From: Candidatus Viridilinea mediisalina
GTDB taxonomy: Bacteria; Chloroflexota; Chloroflexia; Chloroflexales; Chloroflexaceae
Reading direction: 5' to 3'
DNA: 64,000 nucleotides
NCBI RefSeq assembly: GCF_002532535.1
Contig: NZ_NQWI01000015.1
Location: 1 to 64,000, forward strand
Of the stretch, positions 1 through 7,823 are shown piece by piece (the first letter of the stretch is position 1; every line of letters begins with the position of its first letter). The notes under the pieces are model-generated. The model saw nothing but the letters and a program-made list of their open reading frames with translations, searched no databases and had not been told where the DNA came from. Position numbers and translations under genes: made by a program.

Positions 1-66
1 TGGCCGCGGCCACCGCCCGCGCACGCCGCCGCCGAACCGCCGCGAGACGGGCAGTGGGGGGATTAT

Positions 67-176
67 GCAACAGTCTCCTTCATAGCGGGGCAGTAGATCG
101 AAGGATTGGCTAGGGCTCTGGAGAGCTCTAGACCACGAGGTTTCAAACCCCTTCATAGCGGGGCAGTAGATCGAAG
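67..176. CRISPR. Two-repeat CRISPR remnant
   Basis: Two copies of a repeat end in the same 27 nt (77-103 and 150-176; core CATAGCGGGGCAGTAGATCG). The second copy reads from 140 as a full 37-nt type III-like repeat starting GTTTCAAACCCC. The first has a degenerate 5' part (67-76). They are separated by a 36-nt spacer (104-139). No further repeat is seen from 177 to 340 or in 1-66. Nearby cas2 and RT-cas1 genes support the CRISPR reading. It may be the end of an array continuing outside the window, or a decayed array. Confidence 0.6.
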
Positions 177-340
177 AGGGTCGCACCAGATACACTATGG
201 TTTCAGGCGATTGGTAAGCGCAAAACGCTGCTTGGTGAATGACCGTGTATACTGTTGCGATTTCGTGAATCTGGTAAAATCGTGTCGCCATGATCAACTG
301 AGCGCAGTATAGCAGGTGTTTGAGCGGGATGCAAGGGCTT

Positions 341-559
341 TCAGATATCGATGCCATCAACGAAATGATAGCGACGACCGTTGCAGCGATGACAGGCAAG
401 CGCAAGGTTCTCTTCTTCGTCAGTGCCACCCAACGATTGAGGGAGAAGGTGGTCGAAGGTAAAGAGCGCAGCGCTGGCTTCTTCAGATGAGTGGCAGTAT
501 TCGCACAAGAAGCGAGCGCGTCTACGAATGCGTTGACGCAGAGCCTGGTTGATGGTCAT
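341..559 (-). CDS. Truncated HNH endonuclease
   Basis: The 72-residue product carries the HNH core: CEYC (residues about 19-22), the DHL/LPQSLGG region and a second CHRC pair (about 56-59). The cysteine pairs bind a structural zinc and the HNH residues a catalytic metal in this family. Homologues normally continue well past the RCNGRRY segment, whereas this one stops soon after at VDGIDI, so the C-terminus appears lost. It overlaps the upstream gene by 4 nt (ATGA), so the two are translationally coupled. DNA nicking or cleavage is the family role; activity of this short form is uncertain. Confidence 0.65.
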   Translation of the reverse strand: MTINQALRQRIRRRARFLCEYCHSSEEASAALFTFDHLLPQSLGGTDEEENLALACHRCNGRRYHFVDGIDI

Positions 560-828
560 GACTCAGCAATGATGCGTGCATTCATTAAGGTGAAAATCCG
601 ATCAAGTTCAGTCAGTCCTGCCAATTCTGTCGTCTCTTCTGGCGTCAACAGGTAGTTCTTTTGGCGTTCAATGAGCATCTCGAGCCGTGTTTGCAGGTCA
701 TGGTTAAACGTAAAGAGCTTGAGTCCGCGAATTTTGCGCAGTTCTATCCCTGTTTCAATCCAAGAGGAGGGCTGAACCATTGTTTGTGTGACCATGAGCG
801 GATACTTCTTTGTAGGGGATGGTTGCAT
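556..828 (-). CDS. Hypothetical protein coupled to HNH gene
   Basis: This 90-residue soluble protein has no recognised domain. Its C-terminal half is helical and acidic (ERQKNYLLTPEETTELAGL). Its stop overlaps the HNH start by 4 nt, so it is the first gene of a two-gene unit. Starts at 828, 795 and 780 are all possible; only a weak purine stretch precedes 795. Small genes of this kind often precede stand-alone HNH genes, but no function can be assigned. Confidence 0.5.
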   Translation of the reverse strand: MQPSPTKKYPLMVTQTMVQPSSWIETGIELRKIRGLKLFTFNHDLQTRLEMLIERQKNYLLTPEETTELAGLTELDRIFTLMNARIIAES

Positions 829-974
829 CTTGCGGCGAACAGACGTTGAGCATGGTTATTGTAGCACAAGGGCGGGACATGCTAGAATGGGGTACAGCAT
901 GGATTAGGTGCGTATCGGAGGGTGAACCACGATGACGATGGCGGTGTCCTACAACCCCGCCGGGAAGGGGGAAC

Positions 975-999
975 TGCGGGGGAACCAGGTTCCCCCGCA
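975..999. repeat. GC-rich palindrome (dispersed family P1)
   Basis: A perfect 12-bp inverted repeat (TGCGGGGGAACC and its complement) has a single central base. It is followed by CCCCCTACCTACACATT, a tail also found at 8530 and, degenerate, at 17875. Related copies lie at 4262-4306, 4616-4655, 8497-8540 and in the tandem array at 17685. It precedes the antitoxin-like gene at 1049. Confidence 0.7.
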
Positions 1000-1048
1000 C
1001 CCCCTACCTACACATTTTGGTCACACCCAAAACCAAACGAGGTGAACC

Positions 1049-1384
1049 ATGACGGCTACAGTGGCGCAGGTGCTTACCCTGGTGCGGCAATTAAGCCCCC
1101 GTGAGCAACTAGAACTCATCCAAACATTGGCTGCTTTGGCTCAAGAAACACTAGATTCTCAATCAAATAATGTGCTTGACGTAGAATCTGATCCAATGTT
1201 GGAAATCATTGGTGCGTATGCTCATGATATTCCACTCATTGACGATATTGCACCAAGTGCAGATCCAGATCTCTATATCACAGCCGAGGCGCTGGGTTCA
1301 AAAGCGGCTGAGTTGCACGCATGGGAGATTGCTCCAGCGCGCTACATGCGCGGGCATGATGGCCGACCGCTACGCAAAGGGTGA
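1049..1384 (+). CDS. Antitoxin-like protein upstream of PIN toxin
   Basis: This 111-residue protein has an N-terminal helical segment (TLVRQLSPREQLELIQTL) of the kind seen in short regulatory or antitoxin proteins paired with PIN toxins. The rest is acidic and probably disordered. GAGGTG precedes the ATG. Its stop lies 3 nt before a GTG start of the PIN gene, so the two form a classical antitoxin-toxin arrangement. The family is not recognised; the antitoxin role is inferred from position and size. Confidence 0.55.
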   Translation: MTATVAQVLTLVRQLSPREQLELIQTLAALAQETLDSQSNNVLDVESDPMLEIIGAYAHDIPLIDDIAPSADPDLYITAEALGSKAAELHAWEIAPARYMRGHDGRPLRKG

Positions 1385-1387
1385 GTC

Positions 1388-1796
1388 GTGACGCAATTGA
1401 TGATTGACTCAGGGGCTCTGCTGGCGTTGATTGATCGGCAAGATCAGCATCACGCTGCGGCAGCCCGCTTTTTTTCATGCCCAGAGCGCCGTATTCTATG
1501 TCGTTCCAGAAACGATTTTTGCCGAAACCATGACGCTTACTAAGGCGCGTTTAGGTGCGTCGGCTGCGATTACCCTTGGTGAGCGTATGCTGCAGAGCCG
1601 AAATTTTCGCCTCCTAGCACTGAGTGAGCTTGACCGCCAGCAGACTTGGAACATCTTCACACGCTACCGCGATAAAGCTTGGAGTTATGTTGATTGCTCG
1701 GTGCTGGCTGTGGCACGTCGCTTGAAGATCGTAGAGGTATTTGCTTTTGATCAACACTTCGATCAAATGGTTGAATTACGCCGCTTGCCAAACTAG
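1388..1796 (+). pseudogene. PIN-domain (VapC-like) toxin, frameshifted
   Basis: From GTG 1388 (or ATG 1400) the sequence reads MIDSGALLALIDRQDQHH, the first acidic motif of PIN ribonucleases. That frame fails after a run of seven T at 1469-1475. Homology resumes one base over and continues through AETMTLTKARLG, a DCSVLAVARR segment (second and third acidic motifs) and FAFDQHFDQ to 1796. Deleting one T restores a single reading frame of about 135 codons. PIN toxins cleave RNA with Mg2+. This copy is inactive unless the slippery T run is read through or is a sequencing error. Confidence 0.7.
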
Positions 1797-1814
1797 AGCT
1801 ATCGTTCGTCAGTT

Positions 1815-1890
1815 ACTGTTTTTGGAACCTCCGGGATGGTGGGAGGGGGTTTTCGGGGAGGGCTTCGCCCTCCCCGAAGCCCTCCCCGCT
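1815..1890. repeat. Dispersed palindromic element P2
   Basis: A conserved stretch (TTTTTGG.ACCTCCGGGATGGTGGGAG) leads into a 10-bp palindrome, CGGGGAGGGC at 1854-1863 against 1867-1876 with a 3-nt centre. The same composite element occurs at about 14355-14490 (two palindromes) and 19726-19806. It lies between the PIN gene and the long WYL gene. Confidence 0.65.
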
Positions 1891-1912
1891 ACTATTATAG
1901 AGGCGACAATCC

Positions 1913-4243
1913 ATGCAAACCTGGGCGCTCCTGCTGGCGCAAACGCCGCCGACGTTGCAACGTCTGATTGCGGCAGCCCAACGGATTAGTCTGCCACGGG
2001 GCTGTTCGGCTGCCGAGCGCTTGGCCCGTCTGCGGGCGGCGCTCTGTCGCCGTGCTGCTGTGCAGCGCCTCTATTTTTTGCTGACGCCCGAGGAGCAGGC
2101 GGCGGTGCAGGCGTTGCGTGTACTGCGTGGCGGGCTGGATGCGCCCACGTTGGCGTTGCGCTTGGGGCCGCTTCGTGCGCTGAGTGCGCTCGCTGCCGAC
2201 CGTGAACCCCGTTCGCTCAGCGAGCGTCTGTTGCTCTTGGGGTGGCTCTTGCCCCGCCCAGCGTTGCGCCAGCGCCCGCCACGCTACCTCGTTCCCGCTG
2301 AGTTGCGTCGTTGGTTGCCGACGCCGCTGCCACCTACGCCCGCCACACTGCTACCGTTGGTTGCGGCACCTCCTGACGCGCGGCCCGCAGCAGGAGCGCA
2401 GTCGCTCGCGTCGCTGGAGGCGCAGGTGCCTGCCGTCTGGGCGACTACGGCGCTGCTGGTGGCGGCTGCGCTGCATCCGCTGCCGCTGCAATCCGCTGGC
2501 CACCCTACGACCGCTGCGTTACGGCTGCTCGCTCCCCGTTTGGCCCCCCTTGCGCCGCCCCAGGCGGAGGCGCTGGTGGTTTGGTTGCTGCCGCTGCTGG
2601 GCGATTTGGGACTTTTTATGGCTACTGGCACGGCGGTGCTGCCGAGTCCGGCGGCGGGCCGTTTCTTGGCCCAGACGCCGGCGCAACGACGGCATCTGCT
2701 GACCAATGCCTGGCTGCGCGCTCCGCGCCCCGATCCCTGGTTCGCTGCGCTGCGTGTGAACCGCCGTGGCCTCGATTGGCCCGCGTTGCGCCGCCGCCTC
2801 TTGGCCTGGGCCACCGCGTTGCCCCCCTATCTGCCGCAAGACCCGCGTCAAAGTTATGCACTACTGGCCGCCGCACTTGGCCCGCTTGCCGATGCGGATA
2901 CCCACGGCTTTTGTGCGTCGCCCCGCCGCGCGCCCTGGTTGCCTCATCGTGCGGTTGATGTCTGGGCGGCAGCATGGCATGGCCCGTTGCATTGGCTTGG
3001 CGCAACAACGCAGGCGCAGTCGGTCGCTACCCCCCAGCCACACGCTCTGGCAGAGCATGGTGATGCGGCATCGCCGATGCCTGCTTCCCAACCGAGTGCG
3101 TCAGCATGGCGTTGCCTTGCTGCTGGAGAGGGGGCAGATGCGGCCTTTGTGATCGCGGTGGATGATGATGTGGACGATGCCGATCAGTTGACGTTGGCCC
3201 CTTTTGTGGCCTTTCTTGCCCGTGAAGGGGCCACGACCTGCTATCAACTCACAGCAGAGACGTTGGCCCTCGGGCGATCACGCGGCCACGACGCGGCCCC
3301 GCTCTTGGTGCTGTTGCGCCAACGTTGTGCGGCGCTCCCCGCGACGTTGGCGCAACTCTTTGCGCCAACGGGCGATCTGCAACTGCTCACCGCGACGCTC
3401 TTGTTGAGTGGCCGTCCCGCCGATCTGCGCCTGGCACTGCGCCGTCGGGCGGTGCGCCAGACGATCCAGGCGCAGTTGGCCCCCGGCGTGGCGCTCGTCA
3501 AGCCCGCTGCGGTCACCGCGCTCTGCCACGCCTTGGCGCGCGATGGCCGAGCGGTTGTCGCCCCGCCGCCGCCCGCGCCAGAACCAACGCTACTCGCGCT
3601 GCGTCCCGATGAGGTGGCAACGCTCCTCGTGGCGGCGCACTTTTACCAGACGCATGCGCCGCGTGGGGCACCACTCGGGCCACCTAGCGATCTCATCGCT
3701 CGCCTACGGGCCAGCCTGCCCCCCGATCTGCTGGCCCGTAGCGACGCGGCGTTGGCCGCGCTAGGCAGCGCAGCCCCGTGGCAGCCAAACAGTGATGATG
3801 CGGCGGTTGATGCGCCTGGGCATGAAGGAATGGTGGAGCAGGCGCAAACAGATGCCCCACCCACCATCGCCAGCCTACTCAGCCAACTGCAGACCGCCAT
3901 CCGCCGCCGCCAAGCGGTTGTGCTCTGCTACCAAGGAGCGCAAGCAGCCATAGCACGTCAGCGGGTGGTGCGCCCGCTCCGCATCGAACGCCACGCCCGC
4001 TGGTGGTATTTGCACGCCTACTGCCTCAGCGCCCAGGCCGAGCGCTGCTTCCGCCTCGATCGTGTGCAGAGCATCAGTATGACCGCAACCACAGTCTCAT
4101 CGCGGCGGCCCCCCGGCCCGCGCACCCGCCCGGTAACCCCAACCCGACCACACAAGCCACGGCGCGCCACGCAGGGCTTCTTCACCACCCCACCCGATCC
4201 CGCCCCAGGCCACCCCTTGGTGCGTGTCTGGTTGGCGGAGTGA
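1913..4243 (+). CDS. Large WYL-domain protein
   Basis: The product is 776 residues, mostly leucine/alanine/arginine-rich helices. The N-terminal 150 residues resemble the helicase-associated winged-helix region of long WYL proteins. Residues about 560-720 form a WYL domain: IRRRQAVVLCYQG, then the RVVRPLRIE and WWYLHAYCL segments and CFRLDRVQSI. WYL domains bind ligands or nucleic acid and regulate defence loci. No complete helicase or HTH could be assigned with certainty. It converges with cas2 and shares a perfect 22-bp palindrome as a likely bidirectional terminator. Its job is probably control of the CRISPR locus, inferred from position. Confidence 0.65.
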   Translation: MQTWALLLAQTPPTLQRLIAAAQRISLPRGCSAAERLARLRAALCRRAAVQRLYFLLTPEEQAAVQALRVLRGGLDAPTLALRLGPLRALSALAADREPRSLSERLLLLGWLLPRPALRQRPPRYLVPAELRRWLPTPLPPTPATLLPLVAAPPDARPAAGAQSLASLEAQVPAVWATTALLVAAALHPLPLQSAGHPTTAALRLLAPRLAPLAPPQAEALVVWLLPLLGDLGLFMATGTAVLPSPAAGRFLAQTPAQRRHLLTNAWLRAPRPDPWFAALRVNRRGLDWPALRRRLLAWATALPPYLPQDPRQSYALLAAALGPLADADTHGFCASPRRAPWLPHRAVDVWAAAWHGPLHWLGATTQAQSVATPQPHALAEHGDAASPMPASQPSASAWRCLAAGEGADAAFVIAVDDDVDDADQLTLAPFVAFLAREGATTCYQLTAETLALGRSRGHDAAPLLVLLRQRCAALPATLAQLFAPTGDLQLLTATLLLSGRPADLRLALRRRAVRQTIQAQLAPGVALVKPAAVTALCHALARDGRAVVAPPPPAPEPTLLALRPDEVATLLVAAHFYQTHAPRGAPLGPPSDLIARLRASLPPDLLARSDAALAALGSAAPWQPNSDDAAVDAPGHEGMVEQAQTDAPPTIASLLSQLQTAIRRRQAVVLCYQGAQAAIARQRVVRPLRIERHARWWYLHAYCLSAQAERCFRLDRVQSISMTATTVSSRRPPGPRTRPVTPTRPHKPRRATQGFFTTPPDPAPGHPLVRVWLAE

Positions 4244-4261
4244 TGAGTGACGTAGCCCTCC

Positions 4262-4306
4262 GGCAAGGGGGTGTGAGGGAACCTGGTTCCCTCACACCCC
4301 CTTGCC
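4262..4306. terminator. Perfect 22-bp palindrome between convergent genes
   Basis: The arms 4262-4283 and 4285-4306 are perfect complements around one base. The site lies between the stop of the WYL gene (plus strand) and the stop of cas2 (minus strand), so it can serve both as terminator. It is an extended member of palindrome family P1; no T-tract follows, so factor-independent termination is only likely. Confidence 0.55.
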
Positions 4307-4308
4307 AG

Positions 4309-4584
4309 TCACACCAACCAATGAGTCGGCTCCGTCGTTACACGGCCAATGCCGTAAATGGCAATGCGTTGCACCGCATCGGCATCGAGACGGTAGCAGC
4401 GTATGCTGTCGGTATTGCGATCAATGAGGGCTAAGAGTTGGCGGGTGAGATTGATTAGTTCGGTCGGATTGAGTTGACACTCGAAGACGCTGTACTGTAC
4501 TCGCTGCCCGTAGCCCTTGAGCAGCTTCATGACTTTGGTGCGTCGTTTGTCGTTGACGATGTCGTAGCTGATGATGGTGAACAT
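4309..4584 (-). CDS. cas2: CRISPR-associated endonuclease Cas2
   Basis: The 91-residue product has the ferredoxin-like Cas2 pattern: the first strand MFTIISYDIVND with the conserved Asp at residue 8, KRRTKVMKLLKGYGQRVQYSVFEC, and a C-terminal strand IAIYGIG. Length is normal. Cas2 dimers bridge two Cas1 dimers in the spacer-integration complex. It is the last gene of the cassette small membrane protein, RT-Cas1, Cas2. Because its Cas1 partner here has lost most of its catalytic parts, this Cas2 may be idle. Confidence 0.93.
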   Translation of the reverse strand: MFTIISYDIVNDKRRTKVMKLLKGYGQRVQYSVFECQLNPTELINLTRQLLALIDRNTDSIRCYRLDADAVQRIAIYGIGRVTTEPTHWLV

Positions 4585-4610
4585 GATTTCATACTTTCAT
4601 GTTGCAATGA

Positions 4611-4655
4611 GGCTGGGAAGATGCGAGAGAACCAGGTCTCCTCGCGCCCCCTTCT
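4611..4655. repeat. Degenerate P1 palindrome after RT-cas1
   Basis: GATGCGAGAGAACCAGGTCT followed by CCTCGCGCCCCCTT is an imperfect copy of the P1 element. It sits in the short gap between the RT-cas1 stop and the cas2 start. Confidence 0.5.
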
Positions 4656-5353
4656 TAGTACTCCGCCTGCTCACCGCGCACGATGCGGGCGACCGCCTGG
4701 GCTTGGAGTAGGACTACCCGGCGCATTGGCGTCTGTTCGCCGCTTGCGAGGCGCGTCGGGGCGCTCATGGCCGCTTCGTAGCGTTCGACCAGCAGCGCCC
4801 GCCCGGTTGCATCAAGGTAGACCGCGTCGGGGCGGTGGGCTGGGCGCTCAAACTGATCACGACGCAATGCGCCTGCCTTTAAGAGTTCCAGCACCAGACG
4901 ATCAATCACCAACGGGCGAAACTCCTCCATCATATCGAGCGCCAACGAAGGGCGTCCCGCTTCGACGACATAGAGACGGCAGCCATAGGAACAATCGAGA
5001 AAGAGGGGTTCAAAGAGCGGCTGCAACACCTGCTGCACGGCACGCTGGGCCACCCGATCACGGATGGCGAGGATGGCAATCGCCCGTTCGCCGCCACTCG
5101 CCTTGGGAATAGTGACGTGGCGGGCAGGCAACGGGCGATAGCTCCCCGTCTGCAACTCCTCAGCCAAACCACGCATCTGATTGAGCCAATCGGCCTCAAA
5201 ATCGCGCACCGTCATCGCATCAAACCCGGCACTCCGCGCACGACGCGCCACATGAATGTTACCCCGCACCCGTCGCCAAGCGAGGGTCAGATTCTCAACA
5301 CTCACCACCTGGTCGAGCAGCGGCGGGCCGCTATAGGGGGGAAAGATGGGCAT
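4655..5353 (-). CDS. cas1: RT-Cas1 fusion with internal deletion
   Basis: The ATG at 5353 is chosen because GAGGAG lies just upstream; the open frame extends further. Residues 1-125 match the start of RT-Cas1 fusions: LAWRRVRGNIHVARRARSAG, then IPKASGGERAIAILAIRDRV and FLDCSYGC, the first reverse-transcriptase motifs. From about residue 127 the protein is the C-terminal part of Cas1 (GRPSLALDMMEEFRPLVIDR, then QFERPAHRPDAVYL and QAQAVARIVRGEQA). Everything between is missing: the RT core with its YxDD motif, the N-terminal half of Cas1 and its catalytic Glu. The usual catalytic His before GRPSLALD is Tyr128. The 232 residues compare with roughly 650-700 in family members. There is no frameshift or stop. 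It is probably inactive in integration and reverse transcription; an assembly deletion should be excluded. Confidence 0.8.
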   Translation of the reverse strand: MPIFPPYSGPPLLDQVVSVENLTLAWRRVRGNIHVARRARSAGFDAMTVRDFEADWLNQMRGLAEELQTGSYRPLPARHVTIPKASGGERAIAILAIRDRVAQRAVQQVLQPLFEPLFLDCSYGCRLYVVEAGRPSLALDMMEEFRPLVIDRLVLELLKAGALRRDQFERPAHRPDAVYLDATGRALLVERYEAAMSAPTRLASGEQTPMRRVVLLQAQAVARIVRGEQAEY

Positions 5354-5363
5354 GGGGGTCTCC

Positions 5364-5549
5364 TCAATGGGTGAGGTAGGCCAACCCGACAAGGCCAGCG
5401 GCGATGACAAGAAACACGCTCGACAAACAGCCGCGCAAAAGCCAACAGAGCGAGAAGCGCGGCAGACGTATACGGCCCACATCAAACGTCAGACTAAGCA
5501 TGCCAAGCGTGGCAAAGAGTATGGCCGGCGTGATGAGACACCAGAACAT
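5364..5549 (-). CDS. Small two-helix membrane protein in adaptation cassette
   Basis: The 61-residue product has two predicted membrane segments, LITPAILFATLGMLSL and SSVFLVIAAGLVGLAYL, joined by a short basic loop (GRIRLPRF). The ATG at 5549 has a strong AAGGAGG (5556-5562) six bases upstream. It is therefore preferred over an earlier in-frame ATG. The stop is 10 nt before the RT-cas1 start, so it heads the adaptation operon. No family recognised. A membrane protein here is unusual; it could tether the complex or be an unrelated passenger. Confidence 0.6.
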   Translation of the reverse strand: MFWCLITPAILFATLGMLSLTFDVGRIRLPRFSLCWLLRGCLSSVFLVIAAGLVGLAYLTH

Positions 5550-5601
5550 CACACACCTCCTTCGCAATCGTAACTACGCTAGAAGAGCAATGGTTTGCCA
5601 A

Positions 5602-5658
5602 GACGTATCAACAAAAAAGGACTATGCTGGTAACTCCAGCATAGTCCCTCGATACGTC
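5602..5658. repeat. Nested inverted repeat
   Basis: An inner perfect 12-bp stem (GGACTATGCTGG, 5619-5630, against 5636-5647, 5-nt loop) lies within an outer 8-bp stem (GACGTATC, 5602-5609, against 5651-5658). Nine bases with an A-run separate the arms on one side and three on the other. It lies between csx15 and the adaptation operon and may be a terminator for csx15 or a small mobile element. The rest of 5550-5852 holds only short heptamer-like repeats near 5760-5785. Confidence 0.6.
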
Positions 5659-5852
5659 ACATATGTAGTTATTCCCCTGCTTTTTTGCGCTATGACAAGG
5701 TTTCAGGCTACTTTACAGTTCAACAGTATTCAGCGCATCCTGATGCTTCATGCCTGTATCCAATATCCAGTATCCTGTATCCTTGTCTGTGGCGATAAAG
5801 TCGCCACAGCGCAAAAAAGCAGGAGGGCAGATGTTTTGCCTCGCCCAAACGC

Positions 5853-6236
5853 CTACCGCCGCATCCTTGCCGCATCACGCACCGTTTGCAGATTGAGCAA
5901 CTCGGCGATCTCATAGCGCGTTGGCAAACTATCGGCTACCGGGCGCACATGGAGCAGCGTCGGGAAGTTGCCGCAGCGCCCGTGGATTTCGGCAAGCAGC
6001 GCCAAGGCAACGGGGGCTAAGGCGGGCGGATTCAGTACGAATGGCGTTGTCTGCCACGCCGTGCTACTCAGTTCAGCCAGATCAGCAAGCTCACACGCCA
6101 CCTCTGCTAACGGGCGCGTGCGATCCACATGGGTCGCCAGGTTACGCACCACGAGGGGCGCAGCAAGCATGGCGCCGAGTTGCGCCTCCTGCTCTGCCGT
6201 GAGCGGGTGGCTATAGTTGAGGAGGAGGATGGTCAT
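5853..6236 (-). CDS. csx15: CRISPR-associated protein Csx15
   Basis: The start at 6236 gives MTILLLNYSHPLTAEQEAQL, the typical Csx15 N-terminus, with AAGGAAGG about 11 nt upstream. The product has 127 residues. It contains the conserved WQTTPFVLNPPALAPVALAL and ends PTRYEIAELLNLQTVRDAA. Csx15 accompanies type III systems and is thought to act on, or bind, cyclic oligoadenylate, but I do not rely on a specific reaction. It follows the restriction-modification pair by 19 nt. Its presence with a GGDD Cas10 and a CARF protein supports a cyclic-nucleotide signalling branch. Confidence 0.72.
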   Translation of the reverse strand: MTILLLNYSHPLTAEQEAQLGAMLAAPLVVRNLATHVDRTRPLAEVACELADLAELSSTAWQTTPFVLNPPALAPVALALLAEIHGRCGNFPTLLHVRPVADSLPTRYEIAELLNLQTVRDAARMRR

Positions 6237-6255
6237 AGCGATCTGTCCTTCCTTG

Positions 6256-7818
6256 TCACTCATTGTTGGCATTATACGGTTCTTCGGTCTCTAACAATCG
6301 TAATTGATCTACGTTCTTAGCCGCTGTTCTCTCACTTCTTTTAAGTACAAACGAAATATACACATCTTCCTGACCATATGCACGAGCCAAGCTACGTAGA
6401 TTTAATTTTTTAAGAACATCTATGGTGATAGGACGCTTATCTTCCCAAAAAATCAATGAATTATAAAATGTTGTAGCAAGTTCGGAACGTAATAAGCATG
6501 CTATAAATTCAGCTTCTGCTTGTGAAAAACACGACAGAAAGTAGACAGTGTCATCAAAAACAACAGGCTTTCCTGCTACCGGCCCCACTATGACAAACGC
6601 TAATCGCTTATAAAAGCCAGAGATTGCTACTTTCCAATCTGTAAATGCGTAATCACCCACACCAAATATTGAAAAATCCGGTCTGTTTCTATAAACAGAA
6701 CTACCCCGCTTTATGAAGGAACGGCGATGCGAATGAAGATATTCCCATGTTTTTGGTGCCAACGCTTCTATCTTCTTCGTATCCTCACCAATACATTTTT
6801 GTGTCACGAGAAGCCATTTTCTGACCGTTGCAACACGATTGTTGCCAACATCAGAACTCTTGAGCAGCGGAAAAAGAAACTCATCTTCAATGTCTACGAT
6901 GGCATTACCGCCTGCTATGAAGCCCTGTGATGAGCGATCCAATTCCATAACCTTAGCACAATCATGCTTAATTCCAGATCGCCATATGTAATTTGTGTCA
7001 CCACCCAGAAGATGGGCTAGTTCATCATACGTCGCAATATTGGGGATCATTGTTTTATTACGATAACCAATAAAACTTTCTGGTTGCAAAGAAGACAGAC
7101 TGGCAAAGAACTGGCAAAGATGATCTGAAACTCCTTGATTAATGTTAATTATCAGAAGACATGCATCTACTGAAGCATTGAAATGTTTCTTTGCATCAAT
7201 ACGAAAAATTTTCGCGCTACTTATTCGTTTATTTTTATTCCAGGCCGCCAGCAAAACCTTTCTCGCAACCATTGTCTTACATAACATGGCAATTGTGCCA
7301 TGTCTTGATTGCAACCATTCTATATTCTGTAATAACATCCACTCAGATATATCAAAATTACTCTTACCCATAAGAGCTTCCCAACCAGCATAACCCTGAA
7401 AATTGGACTTTTCTGGTACATTAGCACTCTGTATTGCACCTAAATCCGAACTAGTGACCCAGGGAGGATTACCAAGGATGAGTATTGGTTCAACGAGTTG
7501 ATCAATGATCGAAGACCATTGAGTGATAAAAAAATCGGTATTGATGCAAGTAACAGAAATTGAAATATTCTCTAACTCAATCTGTTTTTGTAATACTTCA
7601 AGATATTGTTTGTTAATATCTGCCCCTATAGCATGCTCAACATTATGAAAAACACGAAGAGCATGAATAAGTAAATTTCCTTTACCACATGTTGGCTCAA
7701 TAATTGAGAAAGGATTGATACCATAACGACGTAGTGTAGTTACAACCTCCATTGCTAATGCACTAGGGGTTTGAAAATCACCGAATTCCCAAATCGTTTT
7801 TGATTTTCTTGCAATCAT
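6256..7818 (-). CDS. Type II N6-adenine DNA methyltransferase
   Basis: The 520-residue product starts FGDFQTPSALAMEVVTTL, a TaqI-class methylase opening. It has the SAM-binding motif IIEPTCGKGNLLIHAL (about 39-54) and the catalytic NPPW motif ILILGNPPWVTSSD (about 111-124). The C-terminal half should carry target recognition. It would methylate adenine in the site cut by the endonuclease encoded 5 nt upstream. The pair is much more AT-rich than the flanking cas genes, with abundant Lys, Asn and Ile, which indicates recent transfer into the CRISPR locus. Confidence 0.85.
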   Translation of the reverse strand: MIARKSKTIWEFGDFQTPSALAMEVVTTLRRYGINPFSIIEPTCGKGNLLIHALRVFHNVEHAIGADINKQYLEVLQKQIELENISISVTCINTDFFITQWSSIIDQLVEPILILGNPPWVTSSDLGAIQSANVPEKSNFQGYAGWEALMGKSNFDISEWMLLQNIEWLQSRHGTIAMLCKTMVARKVLLAAWNKNKRISSAKIFRIDAKKHFNASVDACLLIININQGVSDHLCQFFASLSSLQPESFIGYRNKTMIPNIATYDELAHLLGGDTNYIWRSGIKHDCAKVMELDRSSQGFIAGGNAIVDIEDEFLFPLLKSSDVGNNRVATVRKWLLVTQKCIGEDTKKIEALAPKTWEYLHSHRRSFIKRGSSVYRNRPDFSIFGVGDYAFTDWKVAISGFYKRLAFVIVGPVAGKPVVFDDTVYFLSCFSQAEAEFIACLLRSELATTFYNSLIFWEDKRPITIDVLKKLNLRSLARAYGQEDVYISFVLKRSERTAAKNVDQLRLLETEEPYNANNE

Positions 7819-7823
7819 TGATA

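Noticed and set aside
1-66. Possible end of a coding sequence at the window start
   Set aside because: A GC-rich frame is open in more than one phase, but 66 nt is too little to support any gene.
2284-3016. Long antisense ORFs opposite the WYL gene
   Set aside because: High GC gives open antisense frames; the plus-strand frame has the recognisable WYL domain and runs the full length.
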